64,000 bases of DNA from Capitulum mitella (lineage: Eukaryota > Arthropoda > Thecostraca > Pollicipedomorpha > Pollicipedidae): NCBI GenBank assembly GCA_030062745.1, contig CP099840.1, forward strand, positions 16,543,718-16,607,717. Reading direction: 5' to 3'. Below, piece by piece: positions 24,653 to 34,852 of this stretch (position 1 is the first letter of the stretch; each line of letters starts with the position of its first letter). The translations under genes and the position numbers were made by a program. The notes below the pieces were generated by a model. The model was given only the letters and a program-made list of their open reading frames with translations. It was not told where the DNA came from and made no database searches.

Positions 24653-25480
24653 TTAGTGAAACAATTCATCGCAACTGAAACGCAAAATTAGGAATTTCAT
24701 AAACCATTTACCAAATGCTGGGATATCCCTTTTGCATACGCAGGTGTGTGTGATATAACATTTCGCCTCAATGCCTTTTGGTCTGGGAATGTACAATATC
24801 ACACGGGGCCTGTGAAATAATTTACCAAATGCTGGAATATCCCTTTTCATTGGCTCGTGCGTATGGTACAACATTTCCCCTCAATGCTTTTTGATCTGGG
24901 AAAACATTTTTGACCACGGGCCGAAACAATCAACCAACTCAAGCTCAAACAGTTATTCGGACAAAAATATCACTGGAATTTGTAAAAATTGTTTCAGACT
25001 GCAGCTGCCGTTGTGTGAGCCTTGCTACCACTGAGCGTGGCGTTTGGTGATAAATGACATTGGGGGCAGAGGGTGCCTTTCCGAAAAGATTTGATGTTGG
25101 TGGCGACGATGGTCAAAGATGGCGCCTGCCCGTGGACCGAAATGTTTTACAACACGTGAGGTTTTTTGAACTGTTTCGGGTCACCAACTCTAAACCCCAT
25201 GAACTGTTTCCTCATGGTCGTTTTCCCCCACGTCATAATCCAAGTAAGGTGGAAAGAACAGTTTTAATTTTCTCTCCATGTCTTGGCCGACAGCAACATT
25301 TGGTAAAAAAAACATACCGCACTTGGGCCGGAACAATTTTCCAGGACCTTGGTCGCTGCTGCATTTCTGCCCTCGGCCTTCGGTTTTGGGCAGAAATTGT
25401 AACAGCGACCTTGATCCTGGAAAATTATTTTACCAGCCCCATGTGGTATTGTATATTACCATTCCAACCTCAGAATGACG
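24653..25480. repeat. Repeat cluster with fold-back structure
   Basis: A module with CCAAATGCTGGGATATCCCTTTT at about 24710 is duplicated at about 24825, roughly 115 bp apart. At 25330-25372 and 25388-25428 two arms pair over about 42 bp (CCAGGACCTTGGTCGCTG against CAGCGACCTTGATCCTGG), giving a hairpin with a 15-bp loop. The flank of the right arm again resembles the 24.8-kb module in inverted orientation. This suggests a palindromic non-autonomous element with a duplicated end. Confidence 0.5.
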
Positions 25481-25559
25481 ACAGAATGGCGCACAGCTGT
25501 TGGCACAGCAGATGTCACGTTGCGTTCCTTCCCAGCGCAAGGTCACTCGCACTCATTTC

Positions 25560-26551
25560 ATGGCTGGGAAAGCACCCGTTAAGGTGCAGCAGTTTTTGAA
25601 AAAAAGCTTGCGGACACAGCGCTGCGTCTCTGCACACCATATGCCACTAGATAAGCTGGTTCCGGAGGAACGCACCAGCACCTCGGATGAACCTCAAAAA
25701 AGGGGCGCCAAGGCGCGCGCGCACGGCTGACGTCGAGCGCCGAATAGAGGAGATGGACTCGGCGGATCGGCGGTGTAGCCTTCAAGACATCAGCAATCGC
25801 GTCAGCGCCAGTAAGGCCTCAGTAAGATGGGTGGTGAAACGACTTGCAAAGGTGTGGTACCGATGGGTGCCGCATTCTTCCAAACGAGAGCAGAGGAATA
25901 CACGAGAGGAGGCTGCGCAGGTGCGCGATCAGTAAGAGTCTGGCTGCCAACAGTTCCTGGACACAATGGTCACTGTTGATAAGACTTGCGCCATTTTTTA
26001 CGCACCGCTGACCAAAAGCGAGAGCGAGGAGTGGAAGACAGCGGGCGAGAGGACGCAGGTCAGTGAAAACTCGGGCGCAAGGGTGGAAAGGTCATGTGTA
26101 CGGCTTTCCTCGGCGCAGACAGCATCGTCAGCATCGACTCCTTCCCAGGAGTGAGACGATCAGCTCCGCAAAGTACGTGTGATGACTGAAGAAGATGATG
26201 ACGACCGTAGCCAAGGAACGACCGTCCAAGCGAGGCCACCAGTTCAAGCTTCACGGCAGTAACGCCCGACCTCACACGTGACACGAGATGGCGACGTTTT
26301 TGAGATATGGAACCTATACGATCAAACACCCACTCAATTCTCTTGGTCTGGCCCCTGCCGACCATTGCCTCTTCCCGGATCTCACGAAAGCCCTGCGTGG
26401 AAAGCAGTCCTTCAGAACCTAGGAGATGGGACGGGTCGTGCGCCACGTGCTCGGAGATACCAGTGAAGAGGAGCTCGGTGCTGCGTTCACGAGATGGATA
26501 GAAGAGGTTCATATGTGTGTACGGTTTGGTGGTGAATACGTTGAGGATTAA
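25560..26551 (+). pseudogene. mariner transposase relic (Tc1/mariner superfamily)
   Basis: Frames must be changed several times, but the order matches mariner transposases: a helix-turn-helix region SLQDISNRVSASKASV (about 25776-25823), WVPHSSKREQ, then FLDTMVTVDKTC (25958-25989) in place of the family TGDETW, KVMCTAFLGADSIVSID (about 26090-26140), NARPHTSHEMATFL (26261-26300), LGLAPADHCLFPDL (about 26343-26384), LRGKQSF and a C-terminal GGEYVED before TAA at 26549. Of the catalytic acidic triad, the first D is kept within VDK, the second is lost (S at 26258 where DNA.PH is expected) and the third is kept in APADH. Frameshifts and stops make it inactive. The N-terminal part before 25730 is not clearly recognisable. 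Terminal inverted repeats were not found. Confidence 0.85.
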
Positions 26552-27399
26552 ACTTTGTTTTCCTGTTTCATGCTTGCCTGAGGTGTTCAAAATAAATGTA
26601 CTTCCAAAAATTATCAAGCGCCCTTAATAGCTGAGTGGCAGGATGCTGGCGAGACGTGCTAGGGAACCGGATGAGATTCTAGGCCGCTGCCTTCAGAGGT
26701 GTTATCTCAGTGCGTTTTTTCTACGCTCGCCCTTTTGCCTACCTTGCACTGGCCGGCTGACTTTTCGCCACAGGCCCCAACTGACATTGGTAATGGATCG
26801 GCAAGTGAATGGCAGTTGGCCTCTCGATTCGCTCCCGTGGGCGTTCGCTTAGAGGTCTATGAAGCGCGCGTCTTTCCCTTATCTGTCGTTTTCGTACGCA
26901 TTCACTCATGGCTACTCTTTGAGGCGCACCTTTTCCTTCCCGCCTTGCCCTTGCACTGTTCAGATGTACTCTCTAATGCGCACCTTTGTCGTTTCCCGGC
27001 GTATTTGTCTTGCGGCAATGTGGAAGCCGCCGTTATGCATGTGGTTGGATTATTACTGAGTTGTGCATCGTCGTTTACGTGTTAGTCATGCTTCTGTTCG
27101 CTACCGGGTTAAACGGAGGACTGGTGACAACAGTTTCGCTTTCGAATCCAGGTGTTATTTCAATCTAATGTGGTTTGAAGCAGAATGCAATAGAGAACCG
27201 TTACAAATCTTCGCACGTCATCATACTAAAACCAGTACAACACGCTGTGGGGCGTATAACGAACTTTTCCCCTTTAGTCCTCGGTGTGGTTTGCATATTT
27301 CAAGATTGTCCACCATACAACAGTAAACTGGACAAATGTTCAGAGCCCCATGAGTAGTGCATTCAATCTATCCACCTTACGACCATACTTAAATTACAC
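26552..27399. other. Non-coding stretch, possibly another TTAA-flanked fragment
   Basis: TTAA occurs beside GCGCCC at about 26625 and beside CTACCGGG at about 27108, which could be the ends of a further piggyBac-like copy, but the inner sequences do not pair convincingly. Open frames at 26.64-27.09 kb are not recognised. Confidence 0.3.
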
Positions 27400-27690
27400 T
27401 GCATTACTGTCTCAGAGCTCATGGTCCTGACCATCCCAGAGCCCCTGACTACCAGGGCTCTTGTCCGTCCCACGGCGGCAGGACCCTGACTGCCTCAGTG
27501 ATCATACTGTTTCAGCGTCCATGACCGTGTGAAAATCCTTGCAAATTCCCAGGTCTTCGATCAACCCAGGGCCCCAGGCCATCTCAAGGGGCCTGACTGT
27601 TTCGGGACCTCTGAACATCTCCGGGCCTGGCCGTCTCGGAGCCGCTGGCAGCCCCAGGGCCCTTGATCGACCTCCTGCAGGGAGTCCCGT
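27400..27690. repeat. Decayed GC-rich tandem repeat
   Basis: Variants of CCTGACTGTCTCAGGGCCCC recur every 25-30 bp or so with heavy decay. The motif is like that of the much larger array at 55.1-57.5 kb, so the two may share an origin. No coding signal. Confidence 0.5.
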
Positions 27691-29499
27691 CGCCCTCCCC
27701 TTGGCTACTCCACTGTAGGCTCACCTTTTCCAGGTCCAGTTCGTTCGCCAGATTGGGTTCATTCTGCTCATTCCCTTACTGAAACTGACCCTTCAACCAC
27801 CAGAATTACCTGTTGCTTACTCTTTTAGTGCGATCGCATCATCGCAAACAACGGTTACTGATGCATTGTATCAAATTTCGCATGACAGGACGGTACAGTG
27901 ATCACATAACGGTTTTTCTCAGTATGTGTGTTCAATTATTTTGTCATGTGTGAGGCACATAGTGGGCCTTGCAGCCAGTGGCTACCCCATCGGAGACGGG
28001 AAGGGGACGCAGGAAAAACTGCCTCTAGCTTGGGAAAATGCAGCATTACCCTAATGCACGTGCCAATTCATACCATGTGCTGGGGGGGGGGGGGCACGTC
28101 TCCATCCATGTACCCTAACTTAATCCCAGATATTGGTTTCTCCTTGGGTTTTAGCCATTTTAGTAGACCGTTTCCAAGAATTAACATACAGGTGTAAGCG
28201 CAAATTTTCGTTTCGAAAACGAAATAAACGAGGTGTGTCTCATAAGTCACGAGAAATTCCGAGAAAGCACTTTCTTGAAGAAGTAAACACAGAATCGTTT
28301 AACATCCTTCCAAGTCCTCCCCAGAACACCAGCCCATGCGCTTCTTCCACTGATGGAAGCAGTGGTGTTGGTCGTTTTCCGAGAGGCGGTTCAGGACCTC
28401 CCGCGATACCTCTTTCATCTCGTCCACGCCGCTGAATTCCCGACCCTTGAGTTCTAATTTCAACTCAGAGAACAACCAGAAATCACTTGCAGCATGACAA
28501 GGTTAATACGGCCGGGGGGGAGGGAGGTCTTCATCGCGACATCAGTCAGCCTGATGGCCACAAGCAGGACCGAACTATGACCTCCATCTGGTGGTGAGAA
28601 ACTTTTGACCAAACTTCGCAGTAATCTTTGAGGTGTCCAGTTTCTTTATGGAAAATATCAGAAACTAACCAGAAAACACTAAGACACCTATAGGTCGTAT
28701 TTCTTCAAAAGGTCATTTCCTATAGGCGGCCAAATTGCGATCTCTCGTGCGAACTCGTAGAAAAGAATTTTCTGATCAACTTGCAGGTCGGTTATCACCG
28801 ACTGTCCTGTTCTATCGAAGGATGAATTTATATATGCTATGTTCTAATTATGATATGCATATTTCAGTTCCATTGAAAGGCATTGCCGACACTGCCTGGT
28901 TATTACGAATGATGGTTTAGCATCAGCATCCAACTGGGCAATTGGAAATGCATAACACCTTTACCTGTGTGGGGGTGTAGGTTTAAGTATACCGCACATT
29001 GAAGAAAGTGTCGTCATGGGCAACCACTGTATGTATTCCAATGCCCCTGCTCGGCATGTTTGTTTTATGATATATTTATATATCGTCTGGCAACACGGGC
29101 TATACTTCAAAATAACGTTAAATATTCCAACATGCCGGATAAATGTTTCACCGTTCTGGTTTATATTGCATTGGTACACAATCACGAATAGGTACGTTCT
29201 TTCTAGCGCATACAAAACGGCGTACAATTGCAAAATGCTACACACTACTTCTGGCTCTGCTGGTGCAACTTTTCTGTTCCCTACACCCAAAGGAATATTT
29301 GGCCTCGAAATGCCAGAAAAGAGCCGTGCAGCACTAAACATTCCGGAAACTTTACCACCATGTATACAATGGTAGCAGAGGGTCCTACAGCTCCTCATCT
29401 TCCTCATCCTCTCCGTTATCTTTATCGCTGTTATATCTTATATCTTAATATATCTTATAATATGTCTTAATATAATAACATATCTTACCTCATCTTACC
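27691..29499. other. Non-coding stretch, unassigned
   Basis: A run of about 14 G lies near 28081-28094. Overlapping open frames on both strands at 28.96-29.47 kb reach 148 codons but match no family I know. No element ends or exon signals were recognised. Confidence 0.5.
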
Positions 29500-29501
29500 T
29501 A

Positions 29502-29544
<43 letters not shown>
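29500..29544. repeat. TA microsatellite
   Basis: About 22 TA units, preceded by AT-rich sequence with imperfect TATCTTA repeats from 29430. It lies just beyond the C-terminal coding end of the transposase relic. Confidence 0.95.
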
Positions 29545-29546
<2 letters not shown>

Positions 29547-29559
29547 CAATATATCTTAT

Positions 29560-30850
29560 AACGAACTGCTCGGCTTCGTCTACTTCTTGTTCCCGTTTCC
29601 AGGTATTTGCTTCCGCCTGTACAACGTGTTCACAGCAGTTTGCCCAATCAGTGCTGTAAGCAGCTACTTCAGTCATGGTCGTGACGGCTTCCAGCCGCCC
29701 GTTGACATGCATTTTTCCTCATTTATTCTTTCACCTGTGCCCATATAAGTTTCATGGGACTCAAATCGCAGCCATATGGTGACAGTGTTATCACTTCATG
29801 TCCGTGCTCTTTCGCAAGCTGATCGACAAAAAAAAACTTTGATGAGGGCAGCTCCTGACAATGTGAAGAAGTTCTTCTTTCAACATGTCCTCAAAGCCGA
29901 TCTGGTTTGCTAACCAAGTCCTTAATTCTTCTTTTGACTAGATGTAGTTGGTGCCCTGTTCACCTGACGGTTATAATGGCTAGCATTGTCCATGACTGTC
30001 ACGCTGTACACAGGAATATTCTTCGGCAAATCAGAGGATTGTTTGTTTGTGACTTAGGACACACAGCCTCTTGGGCTTAGGTGTCCATAGTTTTGGGTCA
30101 AGTCTTGTGTCTCGTCGGCCGTCAGTCAGTCGTGTGACAAAACCATGAAGCAATCTTCAAATAGCGTGGCATTCATAGAGTTGAGGAGTCTCCACTTTTG
30201 CCTTCCGTCCATATGGTCAGTAAAGTAAAGTAAAGTGAAGCAATATGATAAATATAAATACAGAACAAAATATGACGTAAATATAAACAAAAACATATCA
30301 TAATATATAAATATAACTATAAACATATAATTATATACAAATATAAGTATAAATGTAAAAATATAGATAAAAAACAAAAATAAAAATCAATAAAGTAAAG
30401 CGCCGGAGATAAACCCATCTTTGCAGCCAGCATGCACGATGACCAAGTCTTTTCCTTTCCCGATTACATTTTTCTTTCCGTGCATTTCCATGTCATCCAG
30501 GCAAGCTACCTTGAGCTGTATCATACGGGTGGTGCCACGTCTCATCAAGATACAATACTTGGCGATGGTGCTCTTGAGCTTTAACCTTCAGCATTGCTCT
30601 CTCGTTATAACGAACTCAACGTTACAAGTTAACCACTCGCATACGTATTATGTACTGTGCGTCTGATTATGCACACATCGAAGTCATCCAAATCATCAAG
30701 AACGCTAGTCCATCTGATACGTTCAATAGCTTTGGTGATGCTATTAATTACACTCGCGAGTAATGCGATTCGAAGTCCGCTGGAATACGCCAGTCATCCG
30801 GGAAATGCACTTGAAATTGGGACGGTGGAACTAAATGACTGTCCTTGTCG
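29560..30850 (-). pseudogene. DDE-type transposase relic (Tc1/mariner superfamily, DDE_3-like)
   Basis: On the minus strand the order is DDFDVCIIRRTVH (about 30656-30690), LYLDETWHHP (first catalytic D, 30535-30552), GKGKDLVIVHAGCKDGFIS (about 30420-30480), a fragment with NSMNATLFEDCF (about 30160), VTVMDNASHYNRQVNRAPT (second D, about 29960-30000), ELLHIVRSCPHQ, HEVITLSPYGCDLSPM (about 29750-29800), LIWAQVKE, and a C-terminal STDWANCCEHV. This matches the DDE_3 transposases common in arthropods, in which a VDDFDK-like helix precedes the core. The two D and likely E positions are still readable, but frameshifts and stops occur throughout. An AT-rich low-complexity segment (about 30225-30395) and a block shared with 39.54 kb (about 30050-30100) appear to interrupt it. 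Confidence 0.8.
30225..30395. repeat. AT-rich low-complexity insert
   Basis: ATAAATATAAAC-type sequence separates two parts of the transposase relic. It opens a 83-codon minus-strand frame rich in F, Y and I, which is compositional. It starts with a short AGTAAAGTAAAGTAAAG tandem that reappears at the right edge (TAAAGTAAAGCG). Confidence 0.6.
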
Positions 30851-31122
30851 GCCAACTTCTGAATGTCTCTTTCCTCATTACAGAAGCTGAGCACGTTACA
30901 GTAATTTTTCTACTCTACTTAACAATAGGTACATTGTTCTCTGTTTTGGATAGAGCCATGTCAAATTAGTTGGAGCAATTATTACGCCTTAGTAGTCGTC
31001 TAGCGTTTCAAAACCTCACCTCCTTTTCTTCCACCGGTTTCCAGTTTCTTCCTTTCCTGTCTGGAAAAAATCTGATTTTTACCAATGCCGTTTTTTGATA
31101 TGTGACGCTACAATTTCTGCGC

Positions 31123-32335
31123 TTAACCCTATTGCCGGCAGGGGGGCTGAATCCGCCCCCTCGGGTTTTTTACTTGCCAATTCCAGACTTTTTGACGCAG
31201 CTTCCCGAAACTTGGGGGCTTTTCCCAGCTATTCTTTCTACGTACTGTGACAAAATAATTTCGAAATTCCATTTTGCTCACGGGCGGAGCTAGGCAACGG
31301 TTTTGGGAGGCACCTCAGGCTATTTTTGGCCCTGTTTAGGGTAAAAGGAAAATGACTGTTAAAAAAGGGTTTTCAAGGTAGAACCTATAACTTTACGCAG
31401 ATGCATAGCTAAATAACTGGGCAACGTACAAATACAATTTAGTTCATCTGAGGTAACTTTACAAGGTGAGGTCAAGGCCAAAAGTCAAAATTTCATTTTA
31501 TAGTAATAATTTCGGCACTATTTTTGGAATGCCAAACCCGGAATATACATGACGTGGAATGGTGCCCTCTACTTGTGTATAAAGTTTGAACTTGATATCA
31601 GGTCGGGTCATGGAGCTATGACCTGAAATGTCAGAGAGCGTATCCTATATCACAATAGCCGTAAAATGGAACTTTTGAAATCGAGTGAATTTAAATGACT
31701 GGAAACGTTTACAGATAACATTACATGCACACGAGATCATTCCAAGTGACTCCAAGGTTACTGGAGGCCATTTAAGGTCAAATGTCATAAGTTGACCTGA
31801 AGAACATGTGACCATGACAGTTCCCCCTTTTTCATGTCCCTGGCACCGTCTGTGCTATTATTATACATACACTGTAATACCATTTCTGCTTCTTTGGCAT
31901 AACATGACTAGCAGATGCCAAAAAATTGCTTTCATCTTTTCTGTCCACTGAGTTGTTGAAAAGCCAATCCTCCTATTTTTGAAACCCTGCGAACGTCAAT
32001 GAATTTTCTCGAAATTTCGAATGTGTCTGACAGTGGTAAAAGTTCCATCCATAATCTCTCGATTCATGCCAATTTAATCGAAATCGTTCCATAAACAACG
32101 GAATTATAAGAACTCCACAAATACCCCCATTTTGAAATTTTTGCCCCCTCGTATTCACCCCTTTCAAAATTTTTAAAACATCTTTTTTAAAATGCAGTTT
32201 GCGTCATGGCAAATCGATTGCCGTTTGTTGCGATGAAATCGGGTGTGCAGTTCTCGAGATCTCAGGGGGGCCGAATCCGCCTCCCCCCTGCCGGGAATCG
32301 GCCATACCGTCTAGCCCTCCGGGAATGAGGTTTAA
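31123..32335 (+). mobile_element. piggyBac-like non-autonomous element, family 2, full-length copy
   Basis: Flanked by TTAA at 31123-31126 and 32332-32335. The left end runs CCCTATTGCCGGCAGGGGGG. The reverse complement of the right end runs ACCTCATTCCCGGAGGGCTA and then GCCGGCAGGGGGGAGG, so the GCCGGCAGGGGGG block lies close to both ends. The interior is rich in AGGTCA-type strings and has no transposase. Three further copies occur in the window (about 54.04-57.94, 62.82-63.16 and 63.45-64.00 kb), so the family is abundant locally. Attribution to piggyBac rests on TTAA flanks and CCC-type ends. Confidence 0.8.
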
Positions 32336-32395
32336 AGGAAGGGTCTCTTGAAAAAACGAACTACTGAAGGAACGTTGGAGAAAGTAATAAATGCC

Positions 32396-32690
32396 AACCC
32401 CGTAGCCCAGGGGAAAGGTCGCGGACTTAGGTCCGCTGGCACCGGGCTCGAATTCCGGAAAAGGCGATTTGCCTGACCCGGCTATTACCTGGCGGTAATC
32501 TGGCAAGTGACCAGAGGGTCAACTTGGCACGGGGCGGCCGTGTCGTGGCAGTGTAGGGCGTCAAAAAGATCCCTCCGAGGATCTGTCTGGCGAAAAGCCC
32601 GAAGGCAAAGTCATTCACCCAACTGGACCTGCGTTACTGGGTGACAGGTTCACGGAACAAGCAAAAAGCTCTGCTTGTCGGGTACTGTGA
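32396..32690 (+). mobile_element. tRNA-derived SINE
   Basis: A tRNA-like head is present with an A box TAGCCCAGGGG at 32403-32413 and a B box GGGCTCGAATTCC at 32444-32456, about 31 bp apart, close to the pol III consensus pair. A tRNA-unrelated body follows (from GGCGATTTGCC to about 32690). I see no clear poly-A or short tandem tail, so the 3' boundary is uncertain. It follows the family 2 element with only about 60 bp between. Confidence 0.7.
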
Positions 32691-32969
32691 GCCAAAAGGC
32701 ACGAATGCGAACCATTCGAGCAACATCATTTTTTAAAAATGCTGAAAATGTTGCGATTTTTGTGGTGTTCTGAGTCGGTGGAGTTGAAAATATAATAAGC
32801 GTTCTCGCACGTAACCATTCATCCGCAAATGAAAACTGCATAACGCGGCAGACTGAATATAGACTTTATCTCAACTTCTATGAATTCTTGTTATGTAGTG
32901 ACAGCAACCAGGGTAAAGTAATTATGTTGATTTAAGCCTGCTTCTTTGTTAATCTGCTGGCAACAAGGC

Positions 32970-34720
32970 TCACGACCGTATTGAGGTTTTCTCGCCAGGA
33001 GAAAAAAGCTTGACCGATTACCGAGAGCAGTTCCAATTTTACTGTGTCGCAAACAATGTGCAAGCAGGGGACCGTAAGAAGACCCTATTTCTAACCGTTC
33101 TGGGCACTACTGTGTATCAGGGGGATGTCATCCCTATTAAATCAACGTGTCCACTTTTTGAGAAATTGGTCCAGCGCCTGCAAAGGTGACGCCAGGCTTT
33201 CAGGGGCGTGTGCAGGTTTTATAAAAGAAACGTTCCTCATTTCTGAAGAATAGGAAGGTATTCGGCGAAGGTAAACTTTCAGTGCATTTAACAAATATGG
33301 AACACCTAACTTCACTAAGTTTCGACAGATTTATATAAGTGGGATGTGTCTCTATACCTTATCCTGCGCACGTCACTGCTAACGCTACTGCACTGGCAGC
33401 AGCGTCGGCCATGCTGTTTATTCTTCTCGTCTTTCCTTCGGCCGGACGGAGATAGTTTTTGATCATTTGTCATTGCCACAGATGAGGCATATTGTTGTGA
33501 GTGATTTGCTATGGATGATATTTGAGGGTAGAGATGTTTCTTTCACAAAATTGCAGTCATGCCCATTTGTGCTGTAGCTCCGTGTCAATCTGTAACTCGT
33601 AAAGGTGCGTCTGTGCCGGCTAGGGCTTAGTGAAGGAATAACATCAGTTTGCATGTTATTTCATCGTAACATGTAAACACTTATGTAATCTAGTCATAAA
33701 AAAAAATCCTCGAAAATCGCCAGACATCCGGTCGGATACTGTATCCCCATACCAGTCCGTGCCATCTTACATAAAGATGACGTCATGGCTCGTTGGCTTG
33801 AACACGATCGTTGGGCTGGATGTATACCATGAATACCAAGGCCCTAAATGTCATGCCTGTATTTAGGGCCTTGACTTGACTAAGGCTTATCGACTCAAGG
33901 ACCTGATAAGCCCACTCTGCGTAAAACTGCACGCTGGAAGCGCTATACATTGCCATAGATGCACAGTACCGCCTGGCGACTATAGAGATAGCGGAACGGT
34001 ACAAGTTTTTGTACAGACAGCAGACTGAATGTCAGTCCGTGCCTGAATACGTCGTAGAGCTCAAAAGGATCGTCAAAACGTGTCACTGCGCTCAGTATTT
34101 GGAAGCCACGCTGCGCGACCAGTTTGTGTTCGGAAGGATCTCCTATGTGTCGACGACCTGGACTGGCTAACGTGATGAAAGTGGCAATTTCATCAGAAGC
34201 AGTGGCCAGGGAATCTCGGCTGCAGGCAGATGCAGCCGGGTTCCGAGCAGGCTCGGATACGGTATCGAAAAGTATCGGATAATAAACCGGCCGGCCGGCG
34301 GTGTTACAGGTGTGGTGACCCGATCCGTCTGGCGCGGGAGTGCGGGCACAGATTAGAGATGTGGACGCTGTGTTCGTGTGGGTCAATTCACCAAGGTTTG
34401 TCAACAGCGTGAGGACAATTACAGCCCTCGAAAAGCCCGTTGCGGTGGACTTACTCCGCGCAGACGTCCAAACTCCGGCAACAGACGCAGACAGACGCGC
34501 GCCGTGGCAGACGATTCCGGCGTTTCGGAAACAGAAGGTGAGATACGAGTCCAAGCAAATGATGCAAAATCTTGCAAAAAAGAAAAAAGCAAGCTGTTTC
34601 TAATACTGAAACGAAATGGCAAACCAGTGCAAATGGAGCTGACAAAGGAACCGATGTGTCCACAGTGTTGGGCCGGGATTCACGAGACTACTTGGTGACA
34701 GTTTCCTCCACACTGAAAAC
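32970..34720 (+). pseudogene. Ty3/Gypsy-type gag and protease-region fragment
   Basis: Part one (about 32979-33189) reads SLTDYREQFQFYCVANNVQ then KKTLFLTVLGTTVY, the usual start of Gypsy-type Gag. Part two (about 33970-34170) reads AERYKFLYRQQ, SVPEYVVELKRIVKTC and LEATLRDQFVFG, the expected next part. A zinc knuckle follows at 34302-34343 as C-x2-C-x4-R-x4-C, with the usual H replaced by R. The protease region starts with NGKPVQMEL (about 34610-34640), but the following D-T/S-G active site is disrupted by a frameshift. Some 780 bp of unrelated sequence separates the two gag parts. Reverse transcriptase, integrase and LTRs are absent. The frame is broken in several places, so the copy is dead. 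Confidence 0.8.
33190..33968. other. Sequence separating the two gag parts
   Basis: This segment does not continue the Gag reading frame and has no recognisable coding content. It contains a perfect 12-bp hairpin at 33838-33872 (AAGGCCCTAAAT with an 11-base loop). Its ends show GCCAGGC and GCCTGGC as a short inverted match, but target duplications could not be confirmed. An inserted element is the simplest explanation. Confidence 0.45.
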
Positions 34721-34852
34721 AAATTCACCGCCAGGTAGAGAGTTTAAGGTCAAACAACCCTTAAAAAGGTATATTTGTGCAGGTGTTACTTCCCAAGCAG
34801 GAATTTTGCCCCAGAGCAACGTATTTTACTTCCTGTCTGAAACTCTTCATAC

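Noticed and set aside
25054..25599. 181-codon plus-strand frame upstream of the mariner relic
   Set aside because: Not similar to a mariner N-terminus or any other family I know, and it crosses a fold-back hairpin.
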